Positions 37,285 through 47,655 of a DNA stretch of 64,000 bases are shown piece by piece. The notes under the pieces are model-generated. The model ran no database searches. It saw nothing but the letters and a program-made list of their open reading frames with translations, and was not told the DNA's origin. A program made the position numbers and the translations under genes. The first letter of the stretch is position 1. Each line of letters begins with the position of its first letter. Source of the DNA: JAHFPN01 sp963765745 (GTDB taxonomy: Bacteria > Pseudomonadota > Alphaproteobacteria > Rhizobiales > Xanthobacteraceae). Location of the stretch: positions 62,001-126,000 of the forward strand of contig CAVXXM010000001.1 in the NCBI GenBank assembly GCA_963765745.1, given 5' to 3'.

Positions 37285-37312
37285 TTAAAGGGCGCTTAAC
37301 CTTAACGCTTAA
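37285..37312 (-). promoter_or_regulatory. CtrA-like binding site upstream of the porin gene
   Basis: TTAA at 37285-37288 and TTAA at 37296-37299 are separated by exactly seven bases, the CtrA consensus TTAA-N7-TTAA. Two further TTAA half-sites follow at 37302 and 37309. The cluster lies 81-108 bases before the porin start, suggesting cell-cycle control of its expression. Confidence 0.5.
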
Positions 37313-37407
37313 CCACGATCGTTCATCGGACGCGCATGCCCATGGCGCGGCGCGTTGCCGGCGCAGGCAATGCGCGGCGCTTCGAGCAAGTTAACGGGAA
37401 GTAAAAA

Positions 37408-38751
37408 TCAGGCGGCGGCCTTGGTCAGCGCCGCGACGATGTCGTCGACCACGGCCTCGACCAGGTCGCGGTCGTCGCCCTCGCCCATCACGCGGATCAC
37501 CGGCTCGGTGCCGGAAGGCCGCACCACGAGCCGGCCCTGCTTGCCGAGCCGCCGCTCGGCGGCCTGGATCGCGGCGGCGACCGAGCCGTCATCGAGCGGC
37601 CGGCCGGATTTATAGCGCACGTTCTTCTGCACCTGGGGCACCGGCTCGAAGCGGTGGCAGATCTCGGACACCGGCCGGCCGAGCTTCTTGATCACGGCCA
37701 GCACCTGGAGCGCCGCGACGAAGCCGTCGCCGGTGGTGGTGTAGTCGGAAAGGATGATGTGGCCCGAAGGTTCGCCGCCGAGGTTGTAGCCGCCCTCGCG
37801 CATCTTCTCGAGCACGTAGCGGTCGCCGACCGGGGTGCGCACGAGCTCGATGCCGAGCGAGGCCAGATGGCGCTCGAAGCCGAGATTCGACATCACCGTC
37901 GCCACCACGCCGGAGCGCGCCAGGCGGCCGTCCTCGCGGAAGCTTTCGGCGATCACGGCGAGAATCTGGTCGCCGTCGATGACGTGGCCCTTCTCATCGA
38001 CGATCAGCACGCGGTCGGCGTCGCCATCGAGCGCGATGCCGATATCGGCGCGCATCTCGCGCACCTTGGCGGCAAGCGCCTCGGGCGCGGTCGAGCCGCA
38101 ATCGCGGTTGATGTTGAAGCCGTCGGGCTCGACGCCGATGGAGAACACCTCGGCGCCCAGTTCCCACAAGGCCTCGGGCGCGACCTTGTAGGCGGCGCCA
38201 TTGGCGCAATCGATGACGATGCGCAGGCCATCGAACGAAAGATTGCGCGGCAGCGTGCGCTTGGCGAATTCGACATAGCGGTCCTGCACGCCGTCGATAC
38301 GCTTGGCGCGGCCGAGCGCCGTGGGTTTGGCGAGATGCTTGGACAGGTCGCCGTCGATCAGCTTCTCGATCTTCAGCTCGATCTCGTCGGACAGCTTGTA
38401 GCCGTCGGGGCCGAACAGCTTGATGCCGTTGTCGTCGAACGGATTGTGCGAGGCGGAGATCATCACGCCGAGGTCGGCGCGCATGGAGCGCGCCAGCATG
38501 GCGACCGCGGGCGTCGGCATCGGGCCGGTGAGCAGCACGTCCATGCCGACCGAGGTGAAGCCGCCGACCAGCGCGTATTCGATCATGTAGCCGGAAAGGC
38601 GGGTGTCCTTGCCGATCAGCACGCGATGGCGATGGTCGCCGTTCTGGAACACCAGGCCCGCGGCCATGCCCACCTTGAGCGCGAGCTCGGGCGTGATGAT
38701 GCCGTTCGCGCGGCCGCGAATGCCGTCGGTGCCGAAATACTTGCGCGCCAT
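37408..38751 (-). CDS. glmM: Phosphoglucosamine mutase
   Basis: This 447-residue enzyme converts glucosamine-6-phosphate to glucosamine-1-phosphate for UDP-GlcNAc, peptidoglycan and LPS synthesis. It begins KYFGTDGIRGRANG. The phospho-serine is S101 in GVMISASHNPFDDNGIKLF, the Mg site is IALDGDADRVLIVDEKGHV, and the sugar-binding and phosphate loops are GGEPSGHIILSDY and RPSGTEPVIRVMGEG. The start MARKYFG at 38751 is used; the longer frame adds 24 unlikely residues. In relatives glmM follows ftsH closely; here two extra genes lie between. Confidence 0.96.
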   Translation of the reverse strand: MARKYFGTDGIRGRANGIITPELALKVGMAAGLVFQNGDHRHRVLIGKDTRLSGYMIEYALVGGFTSVGMDVLLTGPMPTPAVAMLARSMRADLGVMISASHNPFDDNGIKLFGPDGYKLSDEIELKIEKLIDGDLSKHLAKPTALGRAKRIDGVQDRYVEFAKRTLPRNLSFDGLRIVIDCANGAAYKVAPEALWELGAEVFSIGVEPDGFNINRDCGSTAPEALAAKVREMRADIGIALDGDADRVLIVDEKGHVIDGDQILAVIAESFREDGRLARSGVVATVMSNLGFERHLASLGIELVRTPVGDRYVLEKMREGGYNLGGEPSGHIILSDYTTTGDGFVAALQVLAVIKKLGRPVSEICHRFEPVPQVQKNVRYKSGRPLDDGSVAAAIQAAERRLGKQGRLVVRPSGTEPVIRVMGEGDDRDLVEAVVDDIVAALTKAAA

Positions 38752-38936
38752 GATATCCGGGTGCCCCGCCGCCCTGCCCGATTTGTGCTTATTGTAGCGC
38801 GATCCTCGCACGGAATGGTTCAAATTTCGTGAGCGAACTTAGCGTACCGGCTGCAGTGCCGCAGTTGACGCCACAGGCAGGCCCTGTGGACTATCCGCAC
38901 CGGCCGGAAGGACGTGATTCAGGAAGGACTTGGTTA

Positions 38937-40098
38937 ATGAACGCCAGGACGAACGCACGCAAGGACCGGCGCGAGACCAATCCGGCCTTCGGCGGCAGGA
39001 AGCTCAAACTCGGGACGTTCCAGACCAATCTCGACTCGGGCTGCGTCATGTCCGACCTCGACGGCCGGCTCGAGATTTCGTGGCCGAACACGCTGAGCGC
39101 TCGCCAAGCTCGCCGACGAGATGGAGTTCGAGGCGCTGGTGCCGGTGGCGCGCTGGCGCGGCTTCGGCGGCGCCACCAATCCGCAAGGCCCCGGGTTCGA
39201 ATCCTTCACCTGGGCGGCCGGGATCAGCGCGCTCACCGAAAAATGCGGCGTGCTCTCGACCGCGCACATGTCGCTCAATCACCCGATCATCGCCGCCAAG
39301 CAGGGAGCGGCGATCGACCACATCTCGAACGGCCGCTTCACGCTCAATCTGGTCACCGGCTGGAACCAGCCGGAGATCGACATGTTCGGGACGCCGATGC
39401 TGCATCATGCCGAGCGCTACGAGTGCGCCGAGGAATGGGTGCAGATCGTCAAACGCCTGTGGACCGAGGACGAAGATTTCGATTTCGAAGGCAAGTACTA
39501 CAAGATCAAGAAAGGCTATTTGCAGCCCAAGCCGCTGCAGAAGCCCCATCCCGCGATCATGAACGCGGCGAGCTCGGAGCGCGGCCGCCATTTCGCGGCG
39601 AAGCACTGCGACATGGTCTACACGGTCGTCCGCGGCGGCACGGACCAAAGCATGGAGACCTGGAAGGCGCACGTGCAGGCCTTTCACAAGCTCGCACGCG
39701 AGGAGTATGGACGCGAAATCAGCGTGTGGACGCTCGCCAATATCGTTCAGGCGGAGACCGAGAAAGAAGCGCGCGAATTCTACGACTATTACGTCCATCA
39801 AAAGGGCGATTGGGAAGCCGCCGGCAACGCGGTCGAGACCTTCATGCTCGACGTCAACGCGCGCAGTCTGCCGGCCGATCGCAAGCGGGTCATGCAGGAG
39901 GCGCTCATCGCCGGCTGGGGCGGATATAACCTGATCGGAACGCGCGAACAGATCGTCGATGGATTGGCGACGCTATCGAAAGCGGGCATCGACGGCGTGA
40001 TCCTGTGCTGGCCGCGCTTCGAGGCGGGCATGCGCGAGTTTCGCGACACGACCTATCCGCTGCTCAAGCAGGCGGGACTGCGCGACGGCGCGGGGTGA
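38937..40098 (+). CDS. LLM-class flavin-dependent monooxygenase (one frameshift)
   Basis: A luciferase-like monooxygenase of about 386 residues after repair. Core segments are MEFEALVPVARWRGFGGATN, SFTWAAGISALTEKCGVLST, GAAIDHISNGRFTLNLVTGW and MNAASSERGRHFAAKHCDMV. The family uses reduced FMN to oxidise sulfonates, sulfides, amines or heterocycles; the subgroup is close to pyrimidine or dimethylsulfide monooxygenase-like enzymes, substrate open. The frame breaks near 39098 (one base too many in CTGAGCGCTCGCC). The start MNARTNARKDRRETNPAF is tentative. It sits between glmM and a FecR-domain gene. Confidence 0.78.
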
Positions 40099-40110
40099 CG
40101 GTCGTTGACG

Positions 40111-41028
40111 ATGGCTGCTGAAAATGTATTTGCTGCGAGACGTTTCGGATTCAATCCAATGATCCATGTTGTTCTGCTCGCGGCAACGCTGCTCGTGGCG
40201 TCTGCGGCCGCGATCGCGGCCGAAATCGGCAAGGCGACCGAGATCACCACCGAAGTGACGGGCGACGCCGCCGGCTCGATCCGCGTGCTCAAGGCCGGCG
40301 ATCAGGTCTTTCAGGAAGAGCGCATCGCGACGGACGACAAGGGAATCGGCCAGTTCGAGTTTCTCGACGACACGCGGCTCGCCATCGGCCCGGGCTCGGT
40401 GGTCAAGCTCGATCGCTTCGTGTACGGCGCCAACCGGTCGGCCACGGCCGTCACCGTCCAACTGACCAAGGGCGCATTCCGTTTTATCAGCGGCAAGAGC
40501 GCGAGCGCCGCCTATCAGATCGCCACGCCGACCGCGACGATCGGGGTGCGCGGCACCACGTTCGACGTCTTCGTCGCCGCCGACGGAGAGATGGCGGTGG
40601 CCATGATCGACGGCGGGGTCGATGTGTGCGCCCGCCGCGGCGGCTGCCAGGCGCACAATGTCGTGGGCCGCTATCTGCATCTGACACCGGCCGGCGTCAT
40701 ATCGGTGCGCGAGCGCTGGGACGGCACTTTTCTCAGGAATGTGTCGTTCACCGCGGCCTTGCCGTTCCTGGCGCGGCCCAATGCGCTGGCGCCCCGCTTC
40801 CGCGCAACGCCGGCCGTCGCCGGGCGCTATCTGAATGCGGTGCCCGCGCACTTATTGAGGAGCCCGGCCGCCCGCCTCACAGGCGCGCCGAAAGCCACGC
40901 CGAAGCTGACGCCGAAGCTAACGCCAAGGACGACACCGAAAATGACACCGAAGATGGCGCCGAAATTCACGCCCAAGTTCTTGCCGAAACAGGAGCCGAA
41001 GGAAAAGCGGCGCGGTCGATTCAGATAG
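40111..41028 (+). CDS. FecR-domain periplasmic protein with a Thr-Pro-Lys repeat tail
   Basis: The 305-residue protein has a signal sequence (hydrophobic at about 18-35) and a FecR domain: SIRVLKAGDQVFQEERIATD, LAIGPGSVVKLDRFVYG, GAFRFISGKSASAAYQIATP and TATIGVRGTTFDVFVAADGE. Proteins with this stand-alone domain are often surface or matrix proteins rather than FecR signal transducers; there is no sigma factor nearby. The C-terminus (about 262-297) is a four-residue repeat, TPKL, TPKL, TPRT, TPKM, TPKM, APKF, TPKF, encoded by 12-bp units and strongly basic. It is divergent from nothing and convergent with ftsH (30-base gap). Confidence 0.7.
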   Translation: MAAENVFAARRFGFNPMIHVVLLAATLLVASAAAIAAEIGKATEITTEVTGDAAGSIRVLKAGDQVFQEERIATDDKGIGQFEFLDDTRLAIGPGSVVKLDRFVYGANRSATAVTVQLTKGAFRFISGKSASAAYQIATPTATIGVRGTTFDVFVAADGEMAVAMIDGGVDVCARRGGCQAHNVVGRYLHLTPAGVISVRERWDGTFLRNVSFTAALPFLARPNALAPRFRATPAVAGRYLNAVPAHLLRSPAARLTGAPKATPKLTPKLTPRTTPKMTPKMAPKFTPKFLPKQEPKEKRRGRFR

Positions 41029-41058
41029 GGCTGCTAAGGGCAAACCTTTGGGGACTGA

Positions 41059-42976
<1,918 letters not shown>

Positions 42977-43135
42977 CACTGAACCTTTCGCGGCGGGCGG
43001 TAGCCCGTCCGGGATAGCCGTTCCCAGAGCAAGAGCGCCTAGGGATAGCCGGATAGCGTTAAAATAGGGCGCATGGGTGACGTTAACAAGGGAAGGCCCT
43101 TGCCTAGAGCCGATTTCCGTCGATTCTTGAGCGCC

Positions 43136-44173
43136 TTATCGGGATCGGAGGGAGCGCCGCGCGGGCGCCCGGGAGACGGAAAGCCGTGGACCCATCAGCG
43201 CGATTGCCGCACCCGCCAGTGTGCGTTTGAGTCGCCGGCCGGCCGCGTAGCTGTCGGCGAGAGCGTCATAGAGCGATTCGAGTTTGCCGAGCTCTACCGG
43301 CCCCTCGTCGCCGATGCGATCGATGGCGCGGCCGAGGAGACGGATCGTGATCTCCGACGGGAAAGTGAACAGCGCGGCGGCGTTGAAGTCGGTCGTGCGC
43401 CCATCGGCGGACGCCGAGAGCAGCACATGGGATTGCGCGGCGTCGACGGTGGCGGCGAGCGCGGCGTCGGCGCGCGCGAAGCGCTTGGCGAGACCCGAAA
43501 GCCGGGCCGCGTCGAGCCCCTCTTCCGCGAGCACGGCCGCGATCTTACGCAGCCGCGGGCGCGTGAAGCGCGGATCGCGGTTGGTCGGATCCTCGGCGAA
43601 GGCGATGCCTGCCTTGCGCAACGTAGTTACGAGGCGCGCTTTCGGGATATCAAGAAACGGGCGCGCGAGCATGATGCCCTCACGCTCGCTGCGGCGGCGG
43701 ATGCCGGCGAGGCCCGGAAGGCCCGAGCCGCGCGCGAGCCGCATCAATACGGTTTCGGCCTGATCGTCGAGCGTATGCGCAGTCGCGATCGCGTCGGCCT
43801 TGAGCTTCTGCGCGAGGCCGACGAGCAGGCGGTAGCGCGCCTCGCGCGCCGCATGTTGCAGGCCAGTCTTCGGCTTGCTGCCGGACCACTCGAGCGTGCG
43901 ATGACGCAAGCCGAGCTTCTTCGCGAGCCGGGCGACCGCCGCGGCTTCGGCCCCGGATTCCCGGCGCAGCCGATGATCGATGGTGGCGGCGACGAGTTCC
44001 GGGCCACGCGGGCGCCGGTCCTGCCAGCGCTTGGCGAGTAGCATGAGCGCCGTCGAATCCGGGCCGCCGGAAACGGCGAGGATCACCCGGCGGAAATTCT
44101 CGAAATCGGAAAAAAGCGCCGCAAGTTCGCCGTCGCCGATTACGGCGTGTTCAGCACTTGTCGTATTCAGCAC
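43136..44173 (-). CDS. tilS: tRNA(Ile)-lysidine synthetase
   Basis: The 345-residue enzyme modifies C34 of the CAT-anticodon tRNA-Ile so that it reads AUA. The N-type ATP pyrophosphatase P-loop is VILAVSGGPDSTALMLLAKR; ATIDHRLRRESGAEAAAVAR and ATAHTLDDQAETVLMRLARG are further family motifs, and DPTNRDPRFTRPRLRK is the tRNA-contact segment. It lacks the long C-terminal domain of the E. coli protein, as in other Alphaproteobacteria. The GTG start overlaps the cpoB stop (GTGCTGA), fitting the conserved pal-cpoB-tilS-ftsH order. Confidence 0.92.
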   Translation of the reverse strand: MLNTTSAEHAVIGDGELAALFSDFENFRRVILAVSGGPDSTALMLLAKRWQDRRPRGPELVAATIDHRLRRESGAEAAAVARLAKKLGLRHRTLEWSGSKPKTGLQHAAREARYRLLVGLAQKLKADAIATAHTLDDQAETVLMRLARGSGLPGLAGIRRRSEREGIMLARPFLDIPKARLVTTLRKAGIAFAEDPTNRDPRFTRPRLRKIAAVLAEEGLDAARLSGLAKRFARADAALAATVDAAQSHVLLSASADGRTTDFNAAALFTFPSEITIRLLGRAIDRIGDEGPVELGKLESLYDALADSYAAGRRLKRTLAGAAIALMGPRLSVSRAPARRSLRSR

Positions 44174-45264
44174 TTGGCACGCCGCTGTTCCTGCACGACG
44201 GTCTGTTTCACCGCGGTGGACGCGCGCGGATACTTGCGACCGATCTCGCCGAAGGCGGCGCAGGCGGTCTCGCGCTCGTCGAGCGCGGCAAGCGACTGGC
44301 CGAGCCGCAGCAGCGCCTCCGCTGCCCGCGGCGCGTTCGGATAGTCGGTGGAAATCTTCAGAAAGCTCTCGGCCGAGTCGCGATATTGCTGGCGCTGGTA
44401 CATGCTTTCGCCGAGCCAGTAGAAGGCCTCCGGAGCCAACCGATCGTTCGGAAAATCGCCGAGGAACTTCTTGAACGAGTCCGTGGCGAGATCGTAGTCG
44501 CGCCGCAGCATATAGCCGTAGGCGAGATCGTAGGCGTCCTTGGCGCTGTCGGAGGGCGGCAGCGTCGCCTGCGTGCCCGGCACGACCGGACGGCCGATCG
44601 GGCCGGGGCCGCGCGGAGCCAGTGTCGGATCGGCGGGCGTCGCGCCCGGCGTGAGATCGAGCGGCGCGCCGGGCGCACGCGCGGTCGCCGGCGCCACGTC
44701 CGGCGCGGTGCCGGCGATCACATTCGGCCCCGCCAGCGGCGGGCCTCCGGGCATTGAACCGAGCGGACGCGGCGCACCGGGCGCGTTCGGCGATTGTGTC
44801 GGGTCGAACACGTCGCTGCGGCGGCCGGGCGTTGCCGGAGCCGGAGCGGCCGCCGGCGGCATCGTCGATGGTGCGGCAGGCGTCCGGACGGCCGGGCGGG
44901 TTCCCGGCGCCGCTCCCGACAGGCGGAATTCGACGTCCTCCTGCATGCGGCGGAGCTGCTGTTCCATCTGCTGATTGCGAAACTGAAGTTGCTCGATCAT
45001 GCCGGTGAGCTGGCGGATCGTCGCCTCGAGCCGATCGATGCGCACGACGAGATCGGACGGCTCGGCCGCCGCACCGGGCGCTTGACCCGGAATTTGTCCC
45101 GGCGGTAGCGGCGCCTGCTCGCGGCGAGGAAACAGCTGGGCGAACAGGCCGTTGCCTTGCATCTCGATGCGCTCGGCACGCGCGTCGGCTTCGTTCGCGG
45201 CGGCGGGCGACGCCGCAAGACCGAGAACGAGGAAGGTAAGGCAGATGCGGGCGGCTGAAAGCAT
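44167..45264 (-). CDS. cpoB: Tol-Pal system protein YbgF/CpoB
   Basis: A 365-residue periplasmic protein: a signal peptide (ICLTFLVLGLAASPAAANEA), an N-terminal coiled coil for trimerisation (DLVVRIDRLEATIRQLTGMI onward), a Pro/Ala-rich linker longer than in enterics (about 125-245) and C-terminal TPR repeats (AYDLAYGYMLRRDYDLATDS, APEAFYWLGESMYQRQQYRD). CpoB links outer-membrane constriction by Tol-Pal with peptidoglycan synthesis during division. It follows pal by 132 bases. ATG 45264 is chosen because it opens the signal peptide. Confidence 0.9.
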   Translation of the reverse strand: MLSAARICLTFLVLGLAASPAAANEADARAERIEMQGNGLFAQLFPRREQAPLPPGQIPGQAPGAAAEPSDLVVRIDRLEATIRQLTGMIEQLQFRNQQMEQQLRRMQEDVEFRLSGAAPGTRPAVRTPAAPSTMPPAAAPAPATPGRRSDVFDPTQSPNAPGAPRPLGSMPGGPPLAGPNVIAGTAPDVAPATARAPGAPLDLTPGATPADPTLAPRGPGPIGRPVVPGTQATLPPSDSAKDAYDLAYGYMLRRDYDLATDSFKKFLGDFPNDRLAPEAFYWLGESMYQRQQYRDSAESFLKISTDYPNAPRAAEALLRLGQSLAALDERETACAAFGEIGRKYPRASTAVKQTVVQEQRRAKC

Positions 45265-45396
45265 GGCAATCAATCGAGGGAATAAACCGTCGGACGGGTT
45301 GGCGCCAGATAGGCCCGCGAGTACGTCCAAAGTGGGGCCGGGAAACGAAACCGGCGCCCAAGCGGGCGCCGGAATGTGGAGAAGTCCCCTCACCGG

Positions 45397-45894
45397 CTAC
45401 GCGCCGGCCTGACTGAGCACGGTGACCGAGCGGCGGTTCTGCGACCAGCAGGAAATGTCGTTGCAGACCGCGACCGGCCGTTCCTTGCCGTAGGAGATCG
45501 TGCGCATGCGCGCGCCATCGATGCCGCGGGCGACGAGATATTCGCGCACCGCCTGGGCGCGGCGGGCGCCGAGCGCGATGTTGTATTCGCGCGTACCACG
45601 CTCGTCGGCGTGACCTTCGACGGTGAAAGCGTAGCGGTTATATAGCGTCAGCCACTGCGCCTGCTTCTCCAGGGTGTCGCGCGACTGCTGCGTGAGCTGG
45701 GTCGAGTCGGACTCGAAGAAGACGCGATCGCCGACATTGACGATGAAGTCCTGCGCGCTGCCCGGCGTCGCGGCGGTGGCCAACGGATTGGTCGGGTCGA
45801 CGGCCGGATTGTTCGAGCAGGCGGCGGCAAAGATCGCGACCGCGAGCAAGGCAGCGATGCGAACGCCGCGAGAAATGGAGAAGGAGCGCATCAT
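45397..45894 (-). CDS. pal: Peptidoglycan-associated lipoprotein Pal
   Basis: A 165-residue outer-membrane lipoprotein with lipobox IFAAAC and an OmpA-like peptidoglycan-binding domain: RVFFESDSTQLTQQSRDTLE, FTVEGHADERGTREYNIALG and ARRAQAVREYLVARGIDGAR. It binds peptidoglycan non-covalently and is recruited by TolB/TolA to the division site. ATG 45894 and ATG 45891 are adjacent, and either is possible. It is separated from tolB by 363 bases that contain a palindromic element. Confidence 0.95.
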   Translation of the reverse strand: MMRSFSISRGVRIAALLAVAIFAAACSNNPAVDPTNPLATAATPGSAQDFIVNVGDRVFFESDSTQLTQQSRDTLEKQAQWLTLYNRYAFTVEGHADERGTREYNIALGARRAQAVREYLVARGIDGARMRTISYGKERPVAVCNDISCWSQNRRSVTVLSQAGA

Positions 45895-46143
45895 GTCGGT
45901 AATTCCCTTGGTCCCCCAAAAGCGGGCTGGGCCCGATCTAACCGCGCGATGGTTAAGCGAATATTCCGTCAACCTTGACGAAGTGTTGGCGAAACCGCGC
46001 AAATGCTCGGCTTTCCCAAAGTGCCCGCCGGGAACCAGCCGAAATGGTTAGCGGAGGGTGAATCGATCGGCGCCAGAAGACGCCGCAAATCGGACGGTTT
46101 CGGGGCAGTCTCGCGAGCCGCCACGCGAGGCGCAAACCTTGTG

Positions 46144-46234
46144 TCCCTCATGCCCGGGCTCGACCCGGGCATCCAGAAATCCCGCCACGTCGCGAGCGGC
46201 CGCTAGATTCCGGGTCAAGCCCGGCAATGAGGGA
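46144..46234. repeat. Intergenic palindromic element (copy 4, about 91 bp, diverged)
   Basis: TCCCTCATGCCCGGGCT at the left pairs imperfectly with AGCCCGGCAATGAGGGA at the right, with an inner GCCCGGGCTCGACCCGGGC hairpin. It belongs to the same general type as the elements at 15552, 24218 and 31849 but with different ends. It lies in the 363-base tolB-pal gap, where I see no gene; the rest of that gap is unremarkable apart from being the place where a separate pal promoter must lie if tolB and pal are not co-transcribed. Confidence 0.6.
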
Positions 46235-46257
46235 AAATGAAATAAGCGCGCCTCGGT

Positions 46258-47655
46258 CTAGGAAAGCAGCGGCGACCAAGCCGGGTCCGAGGCGTAGCCC
46301 GGCGTCGGCACGCGCTGCTCGTTGTAGCCGGTGAGGTCCACCGTGAAGAGCTGCGGCCCTGCATTGCCGCCGGGGTCGCGGAAGAACATGAGCACGCGGC
46401 CGTTCGGCGCCCAGGTCGGCCCCTCGTTGTGGAAGCCCTCGGTCAGAATTCGCTCGCCCGATCCGTCGATGCGCATGACGCCGATCGAGAACGAGCCGGC
46501 GCCGCGCTTGGTGAAGGCGATCACGTCGCCGCGCGGCGACCAGACCGGCGTCGAATAGGAGCCCTGGCCGAAGGAGATGCGGCGCGGCGCCGCGCCGTCG
46601 GCGCCCATGACATAAATCTGCTGCGAGCCGCCGCGGTCGGATTCGAAGGTGATCTGCCGTCCGTCGGGCGAGTAGCAGGGCGCGGTATCGATCGCTGCTG
46701 TGTCGGTCAGCCGGGTCGTGCGCTTCGAGCGCAGATCCATGACGAAAATATTGGAGTTGGAGCCCTGCTGCAGGCTCATGGCCACGCGCTGACCGTCGGG
46801 CGCGAAGCGCGGCGAAAAGCTCATGCCCGGCAGATCGACGACGACCTCGCGCTGGCCGGTCTCGATGTTCAGCAGCACGACGCGCGGCTCGCCGCGGCCA
46901 TAGGACATATAGGTGATTTCCTGGCTGTTCGGGCTGAAGCGCGGCGTGAGCACGAACTCCTCGCCGCGCGTGAGGTAGCGCACATTGGCGCCGTCCTGAT
47001 CCATGATCGCGAGGCGCTTGATGCGGCGCTCCTTGGGCCCGGTTTCGTCGACGAAAACCACGCGCGTATCGAAATAGCCCTTCTCGCCGGTGAGCCGCTC
47101 ATAGATCGCGTCGGAGATGATGTGGGCGATGCGGCGCCAGTTGTCGGGCTGGGTGAAGAACTGGGAGCCAGCGAGTTGCTGGCCGGCGAACACGTCCCAC
47201 AGCCGGAATTCGACCTTGAGACGGCCGTCGGGCTGGCGCGTGACGCGCCCGACCACGAGGCCCTGCGCGTTGATCACGCGCCAATCCTGGAAGCGCGGAG
47301 CTACGTCGATATTCTGGATCTTCTCGATGAACGCCGCGGGCTCGATCGGCGCGAACAAGCCGCAGCGGCGCAGGTTGTTGGTGATCACGCCCGCGAGATT
47401 GCGGCCGGTCTCCGCGTCGCCGGGGCCACCGCCCGCACCGCCGAGGAAATCGAGGATCGCGACCGGCAAGGGCTGGATCGTGCCCTGGGTGATGTCGAGC
47501 TTCAGCACCGCGTGCGTCGGGCGCGCACCCAGCGCCACGAGCGTCGATGCAGCCGCCCCGGTCGTGAGGATCTGGCGGCGGGAAAGACGGATTGTGGGGA
47601 GAGGAGAAGTGAAAAGTTCTTGCTTCATGCGTGGCTCGGCAGCATTTCCGTTCAT
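46258..47655 (-). CDS. tolB: Tol-Pal system beta-propeller protein TolB
   Basis: A periplasmic protein of up to 465 residues with an N-terminal D1 domain (GVITNNLRRCGLFAPIEPAA, RFQDWRVINAQGLVVGRVTR) and a six-bladed WD40-like propeller (TRGEEFVLTPRFSPNSQEIT, PGMSFSPRFAPDGQRVAMSL, PCYSPDGRQITFESDRGGSQ and more). The leader RLSRRQILTTGAAASTLVAL contains twin arginines, suggesting Tat export rather than Sec. ATG 47655 overlaps the tolA stop (ATGA); ATG 47628 is also possible. TolB connects Pal with TolA. Confidence 0.95.
   Translation of the reverse strand: MNGNAAEPRMKQELFTSPLPTIRLSRRQILTTGAAASTLVALGARPTHAVLKLDITQGTIQPLPVAILDFLGGAGGGPGDAETGRNLAGVITNNLRRCGLFAPIEPAAFIEKIQNIDVAPRFQDWRVINAQGLVVGRVTRQPDGRLKVEFRLWDVFAGQQLAGSQFFTQPDNWRRIAHIISDAIYERLTGEKGYFDTRVVFVDETGPKERRIKRLAIMDQDGANVRYLTRGEEFVLTPRFSPNSQEITYMSYGRGEPRVVLLNIETGQREVVVDLPGMSFSPRFAPDGQRVAMSLQQGSNSNIFVMDLRSKRTTRLTDTAAIDTAPCYSPDGRQITFESDRGGSQQIYVMGADGAAPRRISFGQGSYSTPVWSPRGDVIAFTKRGAGSFSIGVMRIDGSGERILTEGFHNEGPTWAPNGRVLMFFRDPGGNAGPQLFTVDLTGYNEQRVPTPGYASDPAWSPLLS

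Noticed and set aside
39190..39206. tRNA T-loop-like GGTTCGAATCC within the LLM monooxygenase gene
   Set aside because: It encodes GFESF of the enzyme in the correct frame, and no acceptor, D or anticodon stems surround it.
44175..44205. TGGCAC-rich stretch resembling a sigma-54 promoter
   Set aside because: Spacing to a GC/TGC element does not fit the -24/-12 rule, and it lies inside the cpoB coding end.
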